From positions 1 to 57,891 of the forward strand of contig NZ_PNCJ01000003.1 in NCBI RefSeq assembly GCF_005887115.1: 57,891 bases of DNA, given 5' to 3'. Under the pieces are notes generated by a model. The model saw nothing but the letters and a program-made list of their open reading frames with translations. It did no database searches and was not told the DNA's origin. The stretch's first letter is position 1. Each line of letters begins with the position of its first letter. The stretch comes from Pseudoalteromonas rubra (GTDB lineage: Bacteria; Pseudomonadota; Gammaproteobacteria; Enterobacterales; Alteromonadaceae). Of the stretch, positions 37,079-47,718 are shown piece after piece. The position numbers and the translations under genes were made by a program.

Positions 37079-37975
37079 ATGGAATTACAGCTACAACAGT
37101 TGCAAAAATTAATACATGACTTACCCCATGCGAAGCTTAGCCGCCTGGTGGTGTATTTGGCTGTTGTGTATATCGCGTTTCTTTTCGCTAAGTTATTTTG
37201 GCTGCTTTGGCCAGTTCCTCAGACTCAGCCCCTACCTACCCAATCGCAGATGTATGCACAAAATTCTGCCGCGGTCAGTAGTCAAACTATTCTTGGCCAC
37301 AACCTGTTTGGAAAGGCAAACGAGAAGCCGGCTGTTGAAGCGCCTAAGCCAGTGATCTCCGATGCGCCTGAAACACAATTGAATGTGCGTCTGACGGGTA
37401 TCGTTGCGGTCAGCCAGGACGATGCCGCGGGTCTGGCTATTATTGAATCTCAGGGCCGACAGGAAACCTATGTGGTACAGGACCCCATCAAAGGAACGCG
37501 TGCCAAACTGGCTCAGGTACTGCCTGATCGAGTCATCCTGGAAGTCAGTGGCCGGTTTGAAACCCTGATGCTTGACGGTATTGAGTTTAGTCGTCAGGTT
37601 GCCACGCCGGTACAATCTCGTCGTGCTGCTAACCGCAACCAGCCAAAACAGATCAGTGACAAAGCCCGTGAAGAGCTAAAACAGCGCCGTGATGAGTTGC
37701 TGGCCGAGCCGGGCAAATTGTTCGACTACATTCGTATTTCGCCTGAGCGACGTAATGGCCAGCTGGTTGGTTATCGCTTGCGTCCGGGCAAAGACCCTGA
37801 ACTGTTTAAGAAGATGGGGCTTAAAAATAACGATCTCGCCATTGCTATTAATGGCTTCCAACTCACGGATATGAAACAGGCTATGTCAGCGATGAATGAG
37901 CTGAGAAATAGTACTGATGCCAATATCACGATTGAACGTGACGGCCAGACTGTCGATGTGCAATTTAGCCTGTAA
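37079..37975 (+). CDS. gspC: Type II secretion protein GspC
   Basis: GspC links the inner-membrane platform to the secretin. The 298-residue protein has a short cytoplasmic N-terminus, one membrane helix (about 23-43), a proline-rich linker, the homology region (about 97-165) and a C-terminal PDZ domain (about 215-298, with RLRPGKDPELFKKMGLKNND). It leads a twelve-gene operon that lacks gspA, gspB, gspS and gspO. The ATG at 37079 follows an AAGAAT site. Confidence 0.92.
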   Translation: MELQLQQLQKLIHDLPHAKLSRLVVYLAVVYIAFLFAKLFWLLWPVPQTQPLPTQSQMYAQNSAAVSSQTILGHNLFGKANEKPAVEAPKPVISDAPETQLNVRLTGIVAVSQDDAAGLAIIESQGRQETYVVQDPIKGTRAKLAQVLPDRVILEVSGRFETLMLDGIEFSRQVATPVQSRRAANRNQPKQISDKAREELKQRRDELLAEPGKLFDYIRISPERRNGQLVGYRLRPGKDPELFKKMGLKNNDLAIAINGFQLTDMKQAMSAMNELRNSTDANITIERDGQTVDVQFSL

Positions 37976-38003
37976 AGACTATAATTTTGGAGTTATAAAA
38001 ATC

Positions 38004-40061
38004 ATGGGTAGAAAGCTACACCTCACAAAAATCAAAAAAGGGTTAGCTAAGTATGCAGCTCTGTTATTTGCGGCTGGATTGTCCTTGTCTGTTTCTGCGG
38101 TTGAGTATGCGGCCAACTTTAAAGGCACTGATATTAACGAATTCATTAATATCATCAGTAAAAACCTCAACAAGACCATCATCATCGACCCGAATGTTCG
38201 GGGCAATATTAATGTCCGCAGCTATGAGCTGATGGACGAGGCGCTGTACTATCAGTTTTTCCTCAATGTACTGGAAGTATACGGCTATGCGGTCGTAGAG
38301 ATGGAAACTGGTGTGTTGAAAGTCGTACGCAGCTCAGATGGTAAAAAAGCCAATGTACCTTTAGTGGGTGACGGTGATATTGATAACGGCGATGTGATGA
38401 TCACTCGGGTTGTTGAGGTTAAAAACGTCAGCGTACAGGAACTTGGCCCGCTTATTCGTCAGTTCAGTGACCAAAAAGATGGTGGTCACGTCACCAACTT
38501 TAACTCTGCCAACGTGATGATGCTGACAGGTCATGCCGCCTCGGTAAACCGGTTAGTCAGTATTATCAAGTCGGTAGACCAGGCGGGTGACCAGCGTGTT
38601 GACATTGTACGCCTGAAGCATGCAACGGCCGATGATGTCGTTCAGGTGGTCGAAAAAATTTACAAAGATGGTGGTAAAAATCAAGTACCACAGTTTTTGA
38701 TCCCTAAGATCGTTTCAGACAACCGTACTAACAGCGTCGTGGTCAGTGGTGAAGTGCAAGCGCGTACCCGCGCGATTGAATTAATTAAACGCCTGGATGA
38801 AGAGCTGGAAAATCAGGGCAATACTCAGGTTTTCTATCTTGATTATGCGAAGGCTGAAGAGCTGGTTAAAGTGCTGCAAGGGGTGAGTAAAACCCTGCAG
38901 GAAGAAGCGCAGGGTGGCAGTAAAACCCGTACTCGCAACAATCAAAATGAGACGAGCATCGAAGCCCATGAAGACTCTAACTCATTGGTGATCACCGCAC
39001 AGCCGGATACCATGCGTTCACTGGCCAGTGTCATTGAAAAGCTTGATGTGCGTCGTGCTCAGGTTCTTGTTGAAGCCATCGTGGTAGAAGTACAGGAAGG
39101 GGATGGTATCAACTTCGGTCTGCAGTGGATCACCGAAAAAGGCGGCATGTTGCAGTTTAATAATGGTACCACCGTGCCGGTTGGTGCACTGGCTGTGGCT
39201 GCCGAGCAGGCTCGTGATAAGACTATTACTAAGAACGTAATTGGTACGGAGTCGGGTAATACAACTTCCTATGACGAGACACAAGAAGGTGATTTAGGGC
39301 CGCTAGGGTCGTTGTTGGGCGGCATCAATGGTCTGGCAATGGGCGTGGTGAAAAACGACTGGGGCGCAATCATCCAGGCGGTATCAACCGATACCAACTC
39401 GAATATCCTTGCAACACCTTCTATTACAACCATGGACAATGAAGAAGCCTCTATGATTGTTGGTCAGGAAGTGCCTATTATTACCGGCTCAACTGCCAGT
39501 GAGAATAACTCGAATCCATTCCAGACAGTTGACCGTCAGGAAGTGGGGGTGAAACTGAAAGTCACCCCACAAATTAATGACGGTACAGCGGTTCAGCTGA
39601 CCATTGAGCAGGAAGTTTCCAGCGTCAGTGGTGCAACCGCGGTTGATATCTCAGTGAATAAACGCGCTATCAATACGACTGTCATTGCTGATGACGGCGG
39701 CATGGTCATCCTGGGTGGTCTGATTGACGAAGACGTACAGGAAAGTGTTTCTAAAGTACCACTGTTGGGTGATATTCCATTCCTGGGACATTTGTTCAAG
39801 TCAACTAATACGACCAAACGTAAACGTAACCTGTTGGTATTTATTCGCCCGACGATTGTTCGTGACAGCCGCAGTATGAACGAACTGAGCCATGCTAAGT
39901 ACAAGTTTATCCGTGGTGAGCAGACTAAGCAGCGTGAAGATGGTATTGATCTGATGCCGTTGCAGGATGCGCCAATTCTGCCGCAGTGGGATGATGCGAT
40001 GGTGCTACCGCCAACGTATGAAGAGTTTCTGAACGAGCAAAACGAGAAGAACAATGACTGA
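38004..40061 (+). CDS. gspD: Type II secretion secretin GspD
   Basis: GspD forms the outer-membrane channel. The 685-residue product has a signal peptide (about 1-32, ending VSA), N0 to N3 periplasmic domains (N0 with [13 protein letters not shown] and IIDPNVRG) and the secretin core with VPIITGS and [25 protein letters not shown] split across strands. The start is the ATG at 38004 with GGAG upstream; the frame from 37917 lies within gspC. It overlaps gspE by 8 nt. No pilotin gene was seen. Confidence 0.95.
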   Translation: MGRKLHLTKIKKGLAKYAALLFAAGLSLSVSAVEYAANFKGTDINEFINIISKNLNKTIIIDPNVRGNINVRSYELMDEALYYQFFLNVLEVYGYAVVEMETGVLKVVRSSDGKKANVPLVGDGDIDNGDVMITRVVEVKNVSVQELGPLIRQFSDQKDGGHVTNFNSANVMMLTGHAASVNRLVSIIKSVDQAGDQRVDIVRLKHATADDVVQVVEKIYKDGGKNQVPQFLIPKIVSDNRTNSVVVSGEVQARTRAIELIKRLDEELENQGNTQVFYLDYAKAEELVKVLQGVSKTLQEEAQGGSKTRTRNNQNETSIEAHEDSNSLVITAQPDTMRSLASVIEKLDVRRAQVLVEAIVVEVQEGDGINFGLQWITEKGGMLQFNNGTTVPVGALAVAAEQARDKTITKNVIGTESGNTTSYDETQEGDLGPLGSLLGGINGLAMGVVKNDWGAIIQAVSTDTNSNILATPSITTMDNEEASMIVGQEVPIITGSTASENNSNPFQTVDRQEVGVKLKVTPQINDGTAVQLTIEQEVSSVSGATAVDISVNKRAINTTVIADDGGMVILGGLIDEDVQESVSKVPLLGDIPFLGHLFKSTNTTKRKRNLLVFIRPTIVRDSRSMNELSHAKYKFIRGEQTKQREDGIDLMPLQDAPILPQWDDAMVLPPTYEEFLNEQNEKNND

Positions 40062-41607
40062 AGCAGTACAGGAACTGATCGACGGCCATGACGAGACGGC
40101 GCTTGCGCTGGATGAGGCAATGGAACCAGAAGCGGCGTCACATGTGCGTCTGCCCTTTGCCTATGCCAGACGTCAGAGCCTGTTGCTGAGTCAGCAGCCA
40201 GACGGATTGAAAGTTTACTACAAAGGTCAGCCGTCGCTGGATGCATTACTCGAAGTGCGTCGAATTGCCCAGGCTGGCTTTACTCTGGAGCAGTTGGACG
40301 ACGATAAGTTTGAATTGCTACTCGAAGCCTCTTATCAGCGCGATAGCTCTGAAACACAGCAAATGATGGAAGACATCGGAAACGAAGTTGACCTGTTCTC
40401 ATTGGCTGAAGAAATGCCACAAACGGAAGACCTGCTGGCAGCTGATGATGATGCTCCGATCATTAAATTGATCAATGCCATGCTCAGTGAGGCGATCAAA
40501 GAAGGTGCGTCAGATATTCACATCGAAACCTTCGAGCAGGAACTGGTGATCCGCTTTAGGGTGGATGGTGTGCTAAAAGAAGTCCTCAAGCCGAATCGTA
40601 AATTGTCTTCATTGCTGGTATCACGTATCAAAGTAATGGCAAAGCTCGACATCGCCGAAAAACGGGTGCCGCAAGATGGCCGGATCAGTCTGCGCATTGC
40701 CGGCCGTGCGGTTGATGTGCGGGTATCGACCATGCCATCAAGCTTTGGCGAACGCGTTGTATTGCGTCTGTTGGATAAGAACAATGCACGCCTGAACCTC
40801 GAAGACTTGGGTATGACCGAACGCAACCGTGAGCTGTTTGCTGAGATCATCGCCAAGCCACACGGTATTATTTTGGTTACCGGCCCAACGGGTTCTGGTA
40901 AAAGTACCACTTTGTACGCAGGTATGACGCAGATTAACTCCCGTGATCGCAACATCTTGACTGTAGAAGATCCTATTGAATATGAGATCCCCGGGATTGG
41001 TCAGACCCAGGTTAACCCGAAAGTAGATATGACCTTCGCCCGTGGTCTGCGCGCTATTTTGCGTCAGGATCCCGATGTGGTGATGGTGGGTGAGATCCGG
41101 GATCTGGAAACAGCACAAATCGGTGTTCAGGCATCTTTGACCGGTCACTTAGTTATGTCAACGCTGCACACTAACACGGCTTCGGGTGCGATTACCCGGA
41201 TGGAAGATATGGGGGTTGAGCCGTTCCTGCTGTCATCATCACTGTTAGGTGTATTGTCACAACGACTGGTAAGAACCTTATGCCCTAACTGTAAAGAAGC
41301 CCATCTGGCGGATGATCGTGAGTGTGAGCTATTAGGTGTTGAGAAAGGCTCGCAAACCACCATTTATCGTGCTGTAGGGTGTGAAGAATGTAACTTCAAT
41401 GGTTACAAGGGTCGAACCGGTATTCATGAACTACTGATAGTAGATGAGCACATTCGTGAGCTGATCCACAACGGCAAAGGTGAGCAGTCGGTAGAAAAGT
41501 ACATTCGTACTTTCAGTCCGAGTATTCGTCAGGATGGGTGTGCGCGGGTGCTAAAAGGCCAGACGACACTGGAAGAGGTGATGCGGGTCACCCGTGAGGA
41601 AGGCTAA
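40054..41607 (+). CDS. gspE: Type II secretion ATPase GspE
   Basis: GspE is the cytoplasmic ATPase that drives pseudopilus assembly. The 517-residue protein has an N-terminal GspL-binding domain, then Walker A GPTGSGKS (about 277-284), the Asp box with EDPIEY, Walker B in [10 protein letters not shown], and the His box in [16 protein letters not shown] [13 protein letters not shown] zinc tetracysteine motif has C410, C413, C443 and C446. It ends in a one-base overlap with gspF (taATG). Confidence 0.97.
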   Translation: MTEAVQELIDGHDETALALDEAMEPEAASHVRLPFAYARRQSLLLSQQPDGLKVYYKGQPSLDALLEVRRIAQAGFTLEQLDDDKFELLLEASYQRDSSETQQMMEDIGNEVDLFSLAEEMPQTEDLLAADDDAPIIKLINAMLSEAIKEGASDIHIETFEQELVIRFRVDGVLKEVLKPNRKLSSLLVSRIKVMAKLDIAEKRVPQDGRISLRIAGRAVDVRVSTMPSSFGERVVLRLLDKNNARLNLEDLGMTERNRELFAEIIAKPHGIILVTGPTGSGKSTTLYAGMTQINSRDRNILTVEDPIEYEIPGIGQTQVNPKVDMTFARGLRAILRQDPDVVMVGEIRDLETAQIGVQASLTGHLVMSTLHTNTASGAITRMEDMGVEPFLLSSSLLGVLSQRLVRTLCPNCKEAHLADDRECELLGVEKGSQTTIYRAVGCEECNFNGYKGRTGIHELLIVDEHIRELIHNGKGEQSVEKYIRTFSPSIRQDGCARVLKGQTTLEEVMRVTREEG

Positions 41608-42833
41608 TGGCTGCGTTTGAGTATCGTGCTTTAGACGGCAAAGGAAAAGAGAAAAAAGGCATTCTGGAGGCGGATACCGCCAAGCAAGTTCGCCAGATGT
41701 TGCGCGAAAAAGCCATGATGCCGCTGGAGGTGGCTCCGGCTGCGGAAAAGGAAAAGTCGGCCAGTTCAGGCGGCTTCACCCTGACGCGAGGTTACAAACC
41801 TTCGGTATCCGATATCGCCCTTATCACGCGTCAGCTAGCTACCCTGATACAGTCCTCTCTCCCGGTAGAAGCGGCGGTAATGGCCGTTGCTGAGCAATGT
41901 GAAAAGCCGCGCCTGAAACGTATGCTGATGGCTGTGCGTTCCAAGGTGGTGGAAGGTTACACGCTGGCCGATGGTATGTCTGAGTTTCCGCATGTCTTTG
42001 ATAATCTTTATCGTGCGATGGTCGCCGCGGGCGAAAAGTCCGGTCATTTAGACCAGGTATTGAATCGACTGGCGGATTACACCGAACAGCGACAGCACAT
42101 GCGCAGCCAGATCACTCAGGCGATGGTATATCCAACCATTCTGGTGATTTTTGCTATTGCCATCGTCTCGGTTCTGTTGGGCACCGTAGTACCGAAAATC
42201 CTTAAAACCTTCGAGAAATCCAAACAGGTACTGCCCTGGACTACTGAGTGGGTAATGGCTGCCAGTAATTTCGTTCAGGCGTACTGGATGATTTCACTGG
42301 TGGTGATATTTGGCAGTGTATTTTTGAGCAAACAAGCTCTGAAAAGACCCAAAGTCCGTTTTTGGTATGATGCTAAGCTTTTGCAGCTTCCCGGCATTGG
42401 CAAAATCAGCCGAGGCATTAACACGGCCCGTTTTGCCCGTACTTTAAGTATTTTGTCTTCAAGCTCGGTGCCATTGTTAGAGGGTATGAAAATCTCTGGC
42501 CAGGTACTGGAAAATGAAAAGATCAAAGCCGCTGTCACAGATGCGGCAACTCATGTGAGTGAAGGTGCAAGCCTGCGGGCTGCACTGGCACAAACAAAGC
42601 TATTTCCGCCCATGATGCTTCATATGATTGCAAGTGGTGAAAAGTCTGGTGAACTGGAGCAAATGCTTGAGCGTGCTGCCAACAACCAGGACAGGGAATT
42701 CGAAAGTATGGTCAGCGTTTCGTTAAAACTGCTCGAACCCGCCATGATTGCAAGCATGGCCGTTATCGTGCTGTTTATCGTAATGGCTATCCTGCAGCCA
42801 ATCATGGCGATGAACAAAGCAATTGGTCTGTAG
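41607..42833 (+). CDS. gspF: Type II secretion inner-membrane platform protein GspF
   Basis: GspF is the membrane core that GspE acts upon. The 408-residue product has two similar T2SF domains (about 70-195 and 272-395), with three membrane helices (about 172-192, 225-245 and 378-398). Repeated motifs are AGEKSGHLDQVLNRLA and SGEKSGELEQMLERAA. The N-terminal region is YRALDGKGKEKKGI, typical of the family. Confidence 0.96.
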   Translation: MAAFEYRALDGKGKEKKGILEADTAKQVRQMLREKAMMPLEVAPAAEKEKSASSGGFTLTRGYKPSVSDIALITRQLATLIQSSLPVEAAVMAVAEQCEKPRLKRMLMAVRSKVVEGYTLADGMSEFPHVFDNLYRAMVAAGEKSGHLDQVLNRLADYTEQRQHMRSQITQAMVYPTILVIFAIAIVSVLLGTVVPKILKTFEKSKQVLPWTTEWVMAASNFVQAYWMISLVVIFGSVFLSKQALKRPKVRFWYDAKLLQLPGIGKISRGINTARFARTLSILSSSSVPLLEGMKISGQVLENEKIKAAVTDAATHVSEGASLRAALAQTKLFPPMMLHMIASGEKSGELEQMLERAANNQDREFESMVSVSLKLLEPAMIASMAVIVLFIVMAILQPIMAMNKAIGL

Positions 42834-42905
42834 TCAAATTAATTGCATATACAACATCAGCGTCTTGGCTTTTTGCCATGCGCCAACAGCATTGAGGTAA
42901 ATAAC

Positions 42906-43331
42906 GTGAATAAACAATCCGGTTTCTCATTATTAGAAGTCATGGTGGTTCTGGTGATCATCGGTATGATCATGTCAATCGTGGCACCTAACATCATGGG
43001 TCAGCAAGAAGAAGCAGCGAAAGAAAAAGCGATGCTGGACATTCGTCAGATTGAAGACGCAATGAAAATGTATAAGCTTAAAAACAAAAAATATCCTACT
43101 ACAGAGCAAGGTCTGGAAGCGCTTGTTACACAAACCACCATTGACCCTGTGCCTAAACGTTTCCCCGAGGGCGGCTTCATTTCAAAATTGCCTGAAGATC
43201 CATGGGGTAACCCTTATCAGCTGGTTAGTCCGGGTGAGATGGGTAAGATCGACATCTTCTCTATGGGACCTGATGGCGAAGTAGGTACAGATGACGATCT
43301 GGGTAACTGGGACAGCGAAGAAGACCGTTAA
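42906..43331 (+). CDS. gspG: Type II secretion major pseudopilin GspG
   Basis: GspG builds the shaft of the pseudopilus. The 141-residue prepilin has a short leader, MNKQSG, cleaved before F (GFSLLEVMVVLVIIG, with the conserved E at +5). The C-terminal part has the GspG signature PEDPWGNPYQL, with the calcium-loop aspartates in DGEVGTDDDLGNW. The start is GTG at 42906 with a strong GAGGTA site; the longer frame from 42843 breaks the short leader rule. Confidence 0.96.
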   Translation: MNKQSGFSLLEVMVVLVIIGMIMSIVAPNIMGQQEEAAKEKAMLDIRQIEDAMKMYKLKNKKYPTTEQGLEALVTQTTIDPVPKRFPEGGFISKLPEDPWGNPYQLVSPGEMGKIDIFSMGPDGEVGTDDDLGNWDSEEDR

Positions 43332-43336
43332 TTCTT

Positions 43337-43960
43337 ATGCGCACAGCAGCAGATGTTCAGCCGAGTATGCAACAAGCTCGCTCGCTGAAGTTCGGTCGTC
43401 AGGCCGGATTCAGCCTTATCGAAATCCTGATGGTGTTGGTGATCATTGGCTTTTCAGTCAATCTGGTCACTTACACTTTATCTGACGATATGGAAGAAGA
43501 ACTGGAGCGCGAAGCGCTGCGACTGCACAGTGTGATTAACATGGCCTCTGAATTTGCCATTCTCAACCAAATTGAACTGGGCTTTCATCTGGACAAGAAG
43601 AAGCTTGAGTTTCTGGTGTTTGATGGTGAAAAGTGGGCCACTTTTGATGCGGAAGCGCTTTATCAGGCCATAGACTATTCGGATGAGTACAAGATTGAAC
43701 TTACCACTGAAGATCTCGCCTGGGCACAAGACAATATGCTGGAGCAGGCCAACTGGCGCGAGCTGATGGGCTCCGGTGACGAAGAAAGTTTGCTGGAACT
43801 TAAGAAATTAAAAATACCTCAGGTATTGCTGCTCTCGTCAGGAGAAGTGAGTGCATTTCAGCTCAGCTTGGAGCTCGAGGAACAAAGTGAGCCGGTATAC
43901 TTCGTTGAAGGTGAGTTTATGGCGCCGGTGAATTTACGTAAGGAACCGGAAGACTCATGA
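43337..43960 (+). CDS. gspH: Type II secretion minor pseudopilin GspH
   Basis: GspH is a minor pseudopilin at or near the pilus tip. The 207-residue product has a leader cleaved in QAG/FSLIEILMVLVIIG. From the first ATG the leader is about 24 residues, long for a prepilin; a second ATG at 43367 would give 14. I keep 43337 but neither start has a clear ribosome site. The C-terminal domain is poorly conserved and acidic. It overlaps gspI by 4 nt. Confidence 0.9.
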   Translation: MRTAADVQPSMQQARSLKFGRQAGFSLIEILMVLVIIGFSVNLVTYTLSDDMEEELEREALRLHSVINMASEFAILNQIELGFHLDKKKLEFLVFDGEKWATFDAEALYQAIDYSDEYKIELTTEDLAWAQDNMLEQANWRELMGSGDEESLLELKKLKIPQVLLLSSGEVSAFQLSLELEEQSEPVYFVEGEFMAPVNLRKEPEDS

Positions 43961-44352
43961 ACGGCCTGGTTGTAAGAACAAAACAAGCCGGTTTTACGCT
44001 CCTTGAAGTGATGGTGGCGCTCAGTATCTGCGCAGTGGCCGGTATCGCGGCGATGCAGGCAACGGGTGAGCATATCAATCACATTGGTACGCTTGAGCAG
44101 CAGGCTTATGCATCCTGGGTCGCGGAGAATCGCCTCGTTATGATGCGCGCAGGCGCCAAAGAAGGGGCTGTCAGAAACGGCCTCAAGGGTGACGAAGAAA
44201 TGGGGGGAGTTACCTGGTATTGGTCTCAGTCCACTCTCGCCACAGCAGACCCGACTTTTGTCAAAGTCACAATTGAAGTCTTTTCTGATGAAAAACGTGA
44301 ACATTCGGTGTACGACTTGACCACCTTTATCTACAAAAAAGGGAAGCGGTAA
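43957..44352 (+). CDS. gspI: Type II secretion minor pseudopilin GspI
   Basis: GspI is the minor pseudopilin that nucleates the tip complex with GspJ and GspK. The 131-residue product has the cleavage site KQAG/FTLLEVMVALSICAVAG, and its family segment is ASWVAENRLVMMR. It begins in an ATGA overlap with gspH and its stop overlaps the gspJ start by one base. Confidence 0.93.
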   Translation: MNGLVVRTKQAGFTLLEVMVALSICAVAGIAAMQATGEHINHIGTLEQQAYASWVAENRLVMMRAGAKEGAVRNGLKGDEEMGGVTWYWSQSTLATADPTFVKVTIEVFSDEKREHSVYDLTTFIYKKGKR

Positions 44353-45056
44353 TGCAGGCGCAGAACACTACTCGGCAAGGTGGTTTCACCCTGATAGAAG
44401 TTTTACTGGCGTTAGCTATTCTTGCTATGGTCGTGACGGCTACACATCAGATCCTCGATACCACACTCAGAGCGAAAGAGGCATCAGAGGAAACAGTGGC
44501 TGAACTGGAGTCATTACAGACGATGTTTCGTCTGATGGATCAGGATTTCAACCAGATGACCAAGCGAGAGGTGCGTAATGAAGCTGGAGATTTCAGCCCA
44601 ACTTACATTCTTCATGGTCGTTACAATTTAAACAGCCAGTACGATGGTATTGCCTTTGTTCGGGACGGCTGGACGAATCCGATCAGTCTCCTGCCTCGCT
44701 CTGAGCTACAGGCCGTCGGATATCGGGTTGTAGATGACAACCTTGAGCGTATTTACCGAATTTATGTTGATCAGCTGGACGGTACAGAACCCCGTAGCCA
44801 GATGATCCTTGAAAATGTTGAGGAACTCAAGTTTGAATTCCTTGACGAAAAGCAAAAGTGGCAAAATAACTGGGATATTAAAGCCCTGCCTTTGGCGGTC
44901 GCCGTCACAGTGCAACAAAAAGATGCTGAGCCTATCCGGCGTATTTTCTTAACTCCGGGCGACGGAAAGGTTAAACAGGCCAGCAGCGATGATGATAATC
45001 GCCGCGGCAACAATAATAACGACGATCAGAATGATGATGGACAAAGGAGGGGCTAA
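44352..45056 (+). CDS. gspJ: Type II secretion minor pseudopilin GspJ
   Basis: GspJ joins GspI and GspK at the pseudopilus tip. The 234-residue product has the cleavage site RQGG/FTLIEVLLALAILAM and family segments RLMDQDFNQM and GWTNP. The last ~25 residues are rich in D, N, R and G (for example DDDNRRGNNNNDDQNDD), with the look of an expanded codon repeat. The stop is 1 nt before the gspK GTG. Confidence 0.93.
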   Translation: MQAQNTTRQGGFTLIEVLLALAILAMVVTATHQILDTTLRAKEASEETVAELESLQTMFRLMDQDFNQMTKREVRNEAGDFSPTYILHGRYNLNSQYDGIAFVRDGWTNPISLLPRSELQAVGYRVVDDNLERIYRIYVDQLDGTEPRSQMILENVEELKFEFLDEKQKWQNNWDIKALPLAVAVTVQQKDAEPIRRIFLTPGDGKVKQASSDDDNRRGNNNNDDQNDDGQRRG

Positions 45057-45057
45057 C

Positions 45058-46035
45058 GTGAGATCTCAACGTGGTGCAGCGTTAGTCATTGTTCTATTCA
45101 TCGTGGCTCTGGCTGCGACGATTGCGACGGAAATGACCATGAGTCTGATGGTTCAGGTACAAAAAGCGACCAACCTGCAAACGCATCAACAGGCAAAGTG
45201 GTATAGCTACGGTGCAGAAGAATTAGTGAAGAAGGTGTTACTGGACAGTCGAAAAGATGAACCAGATAAAGTGCACCTTGGCCAGCCCTGGGCACTGGAA
45301 GAAGTTCCTTATCCGGTCGATCACGGCACATTGAGCGGTCAAATCACAGATCTGCAGGCATGTTTAAACCTCAATGCATTGAGGGTTAAAGCGAAGAATA
45401 CAGGTTCCCGGAACGAGACGAACCCTGCACACAAAGCGTTACTTGAGCTATTGAAGAACATTGAAGATCTGCCCAGTGAAGAAAGCGAAGAGGCGATGGC
45501 AGACAGTGTGTATGACTGGCTGGACGATGACAGTATCACGTTCCGCTCAGGCGCAGAAGAAGATGAATATATGTCTCTCAGAACCCCATATCTGACAGCG
45601 AATAATTTGTTCGCGTCGGTCAGTGAGCTGAGGATCATCAAAGGGTTTAACCCGCTAGTGATGGAAAAGCTATTACCTTATGTGTGTGTGATTCCTGGTA
45701 ACACTGAGCTGGCTATTAACGTCAATACGATACAGCCTGAGCAAGCGTTGTTATTGAGTGCGTTGATGGAAGGGTTAAGTCAATCTGGCGCGGAAGCGAT
45801 TATTTCTGCCCGACCGGAAAAAGGCTTTGACTCTATTCAGGAGTTTTACGCTGAAGCCGCGAATCAAGGTGCTTCAGATAAGCAAAAGAACGAGAAAATT
45901 TTTACTATCTCAAGCAATTATTTTAAGTTACGAGCAAAGGCTCAGTTCGATGAGCGTTTGTTTCGCCTGACCTCAATAATCGAAATAAAAGAGGGTCGGG
46001 CGAGCATCCTAGCGCGTAAATTTGGAGGCGTTTAG
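45058..46035 (+). CDS. gspK: Type II secretion minor pseudopilin GspK
   Basis: GspK caps the pseudopilus. The 325-residue product has leader MRSQRG then AALVIVLFIVALAATIA, without the +5 glutamate, as is normal for GspK. The large globular domain has DLQACLNLNAL and DWLDDD, and later INVNTIQPE, all family segments. The start is GTG at 45058, with a very strong GGAGGGG site; the longer frame from 44989 reads through the gspJ tail. It overlaps gspL by one codon part (TAGTG). Confidence 0.94.
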   Translation: MRSQRGAALVIVLFIVALAATIATEMTMSLMVQVQKATNLQTHQQAKWYSYGAEELVKKVLLDSRKDEPDKVHLGQPWALEEVPYPVDHGTLSGQITDLQACLNLNALRVKAKNTGSRNETNPAHKALLELLKNIEDLPSEESEEAMADSVYDWLDDDSITFRSGAEEDEYMSLRTPYLTANNLFASVSELRIIKGFNPLVMEKLLPYVCVIPGNTELAINVNTIQPEQALLLSALMEGLSQSGAEAIISARPEKGFDSIQEFYAEAANQGASDKQKNEKIFTISSNYFKLRAKAQFDERLFRLTSIIEIKEGRASILARKFGGV

Positions 46036-47243
46036 TGTCAGAAAAATTGATGATCCGTGTGGGTCACTCACAACAAGAGCCTGTTCATTGGTTGGTCTGG
46101 TCGGTGCAAGATGCACAGATCATTGCCAGCGGTGAGCTGGAGCATGCCGGACTGCTCGGTGAGCTAAGCGAAAAAGCACAAAGCCGCTCGGTTGCAGTGT
46201 TGCTTCCTGCCTCTAGCGTGCAGTTAAAAACAATTGATTTACCGGCAAAATGGAATCGTAAGCTGGAACAGGCTCTGCCGTTTATGCTGGAAGAGCAAAT
46301 AGCCTGTGACATTGATAAGGCCTTTATTGCAGTTGGTAAAGCCGGTCAGCGTGATGAGCAACACACCATAGATGTTGCCTTGTGTGACAAGGCCTGGTTG
46401 GCAGCCTGGATGGCATTATTTGACGATTTTGATATCAGTGTTCAGCGTTTGATACCTGATGCGCTATTACTGCCTGTACCACCAGAAAATGCCATCAGTG
46501 CCATTGAACTGGGCACGCAGTGGTTGTTCCGCGCGGCTGAATGGCAGGCGAGCGGTGTCGAACCGGACTGGCTGGCAGGTTACTTGAGCTTATTGCCTGC
46601 TGAGCGTATTCAGCATTTTAGCCCAGGAGAGGCGCTGGAGTCTGAAAAGACATTAGAAGCAATGGAAAGTGAGTATGACTTACCCCTTGCACTGTTTGCC
46701 AAGCAGCTGGATCATGAGGCTTTTAATCTACGTCAGGGTAAATTTGCCGCGAAGAAGAAGCAGCCTCAATGGTGGCGTGACTGGCGCAGTGGCTTGATTG
46801 CGGCCTCGGTCGCATTAGTGTGTTTTATTGCAGTCAAATCGACTCAGCTGTTCTTGCTACAGAATCAGGCCGATGAACTCAGTGCTCAGGCTGTTGCGAG
46901 TTACAAGCAAGCATTCCCGAATAAGGTCGTACGTCCGCACCTGTTAAAGAAACAAATACAGAACGAGCTGAACAGTTTATCTGGTGAGCAGCAGGGCGGG
47001 TTTCTTGAGTTGACAAACCACTTTGTGACGGTTTTTGACGAGGTGAAAGATTTTGAACCTGAGACCTTACGCTATGATCAACGTCGTAATGAATTAAGGA
47101 TCCGTGCTAAAGCAAATGGCTTCCAGGTGTTTGGTCAGGTAAAAAGTATCCTCGAACAACGTGGTATGACAGTGCAGCAAGGCGCACTTAATAATGATGG
47201 CGATTACGTGATCGGCGAGATCCGCATTCGAGGTGCAGCATGA
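46035..47243 (+). CDS. gspL: Type II secretion platform protein GspL
   Basis: GspL anchors the ATPase GspE to the platform. The 402-residue product has an actin-like cytoplasmic domain (about 1-235), with the family segment LPFMLEEQIACDIDKAFIA, one membrane helix (about 250-270, after the tryptophan-rich QWWRDW), and a periplasmic ferredoxin-like domain. It starts with GTG at 46035 just after a GGAGG site. It overlaps gspM by 4 nt. Confidence 0.93.
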   Translation: MSEKLMIRVGHSQQEPVHWLVWSVQDAQIIASGELEHAGLLGELSEKAQSRSVAVLLPASSVQLKTIDLPAKWNRKLEQALPFMLEEQIACDIDKAFIAVGKAGQRDEQHTIDVALCDKAWLAAWMALFDDFDISVQRLIPDALLLPVPPENAISAIELGTQWLFRAAEWQASGVEPDWLAGYLSLLPAERIQHFSPGEALESEKTLEAMESEYDLPLALFAKQLDHEAFNLRQGKFAAKKKQPQWWRDWRSGLIAASVALVCFIAVKSTQLFLLQNQADELSAQAVASYKQAFPNKVVRPHLLKKQIQNELNSLSGEQQGGFLELTNHFVTVFDEVKDFEPETLRYDQRRNELRIRAKANGFQVFGQVKSILEQRGMTVQQGALNNDGDYVIGEIRIRGAA

Positions 47244-47716
47244 AACAGCAAGTGATTAATTATTGGCAGTCCCTCAAAGAGCAGGAGCAAAAGTTGTTAA
47301 TTGTTGCTGGGATTGTGTTCTGCATATTTGTATTGGTGATGGGTATAATTCGCCCGTTGAACAATGCGGTTGAAAAAGCAGAAAAAGAAGTCGATAAGCA
47401 ACAGGCATTGGTCTCCTGGGTAAGTAAAAGTGTGACGCAATTAAAGAGTCAGAGCTCAAGTCGCGCCTCTGCAGGCAATGTTAACTTGACTCAGCTGGTC
47501 AACCGTACTCGTGGTAGATATAAAATTGCCATCAGCAAAATGCAACCCAGCGATAACTCACTACGTGTGAATATCGACAATGTAGAGTTTAACCAGTTGA
47601 TTGCCTGGCTGGACGAGCTGACCAATCAGCATGGTGTTAAAGTGGCTAACCTGGATTTGGGCAAAGAAGATGCTCCCGGGTATGTTCGAGTTAGTCGTCT
47701 GGTATTAGAGAAATAA
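47240..47716 (+). CDS. gspM: Type II secretion platform protein GspM
   Basis: GspM partners GspL in the inner membrane. The 158-residue product has an early helix (about 19-38, EQKLLIVAGIVFCIFVLV), a coiled coil (about 45-75), and a ferredoxin-like domain ending RVSRLVLEK. It begins in an ATGA overlap with gspL and ends 2 nt before gspN. Confidence 0.92.
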   Translation: MKQQVINYWQSLKEQEQKLLIVAGIVFCIFVLVMGIIRPLNNAVEKAEKEVDKQQALVSWVSKSVTQLKSQSSSRASAGNVNLTQLVNRTRGRYKIAISKMQPSDNSLRVNIDNVEFNQLIAWLDELTNQHGVKVANLDLGKEDAPGYVRVSRLVLEK

Positions 47717-47718
47717 GT

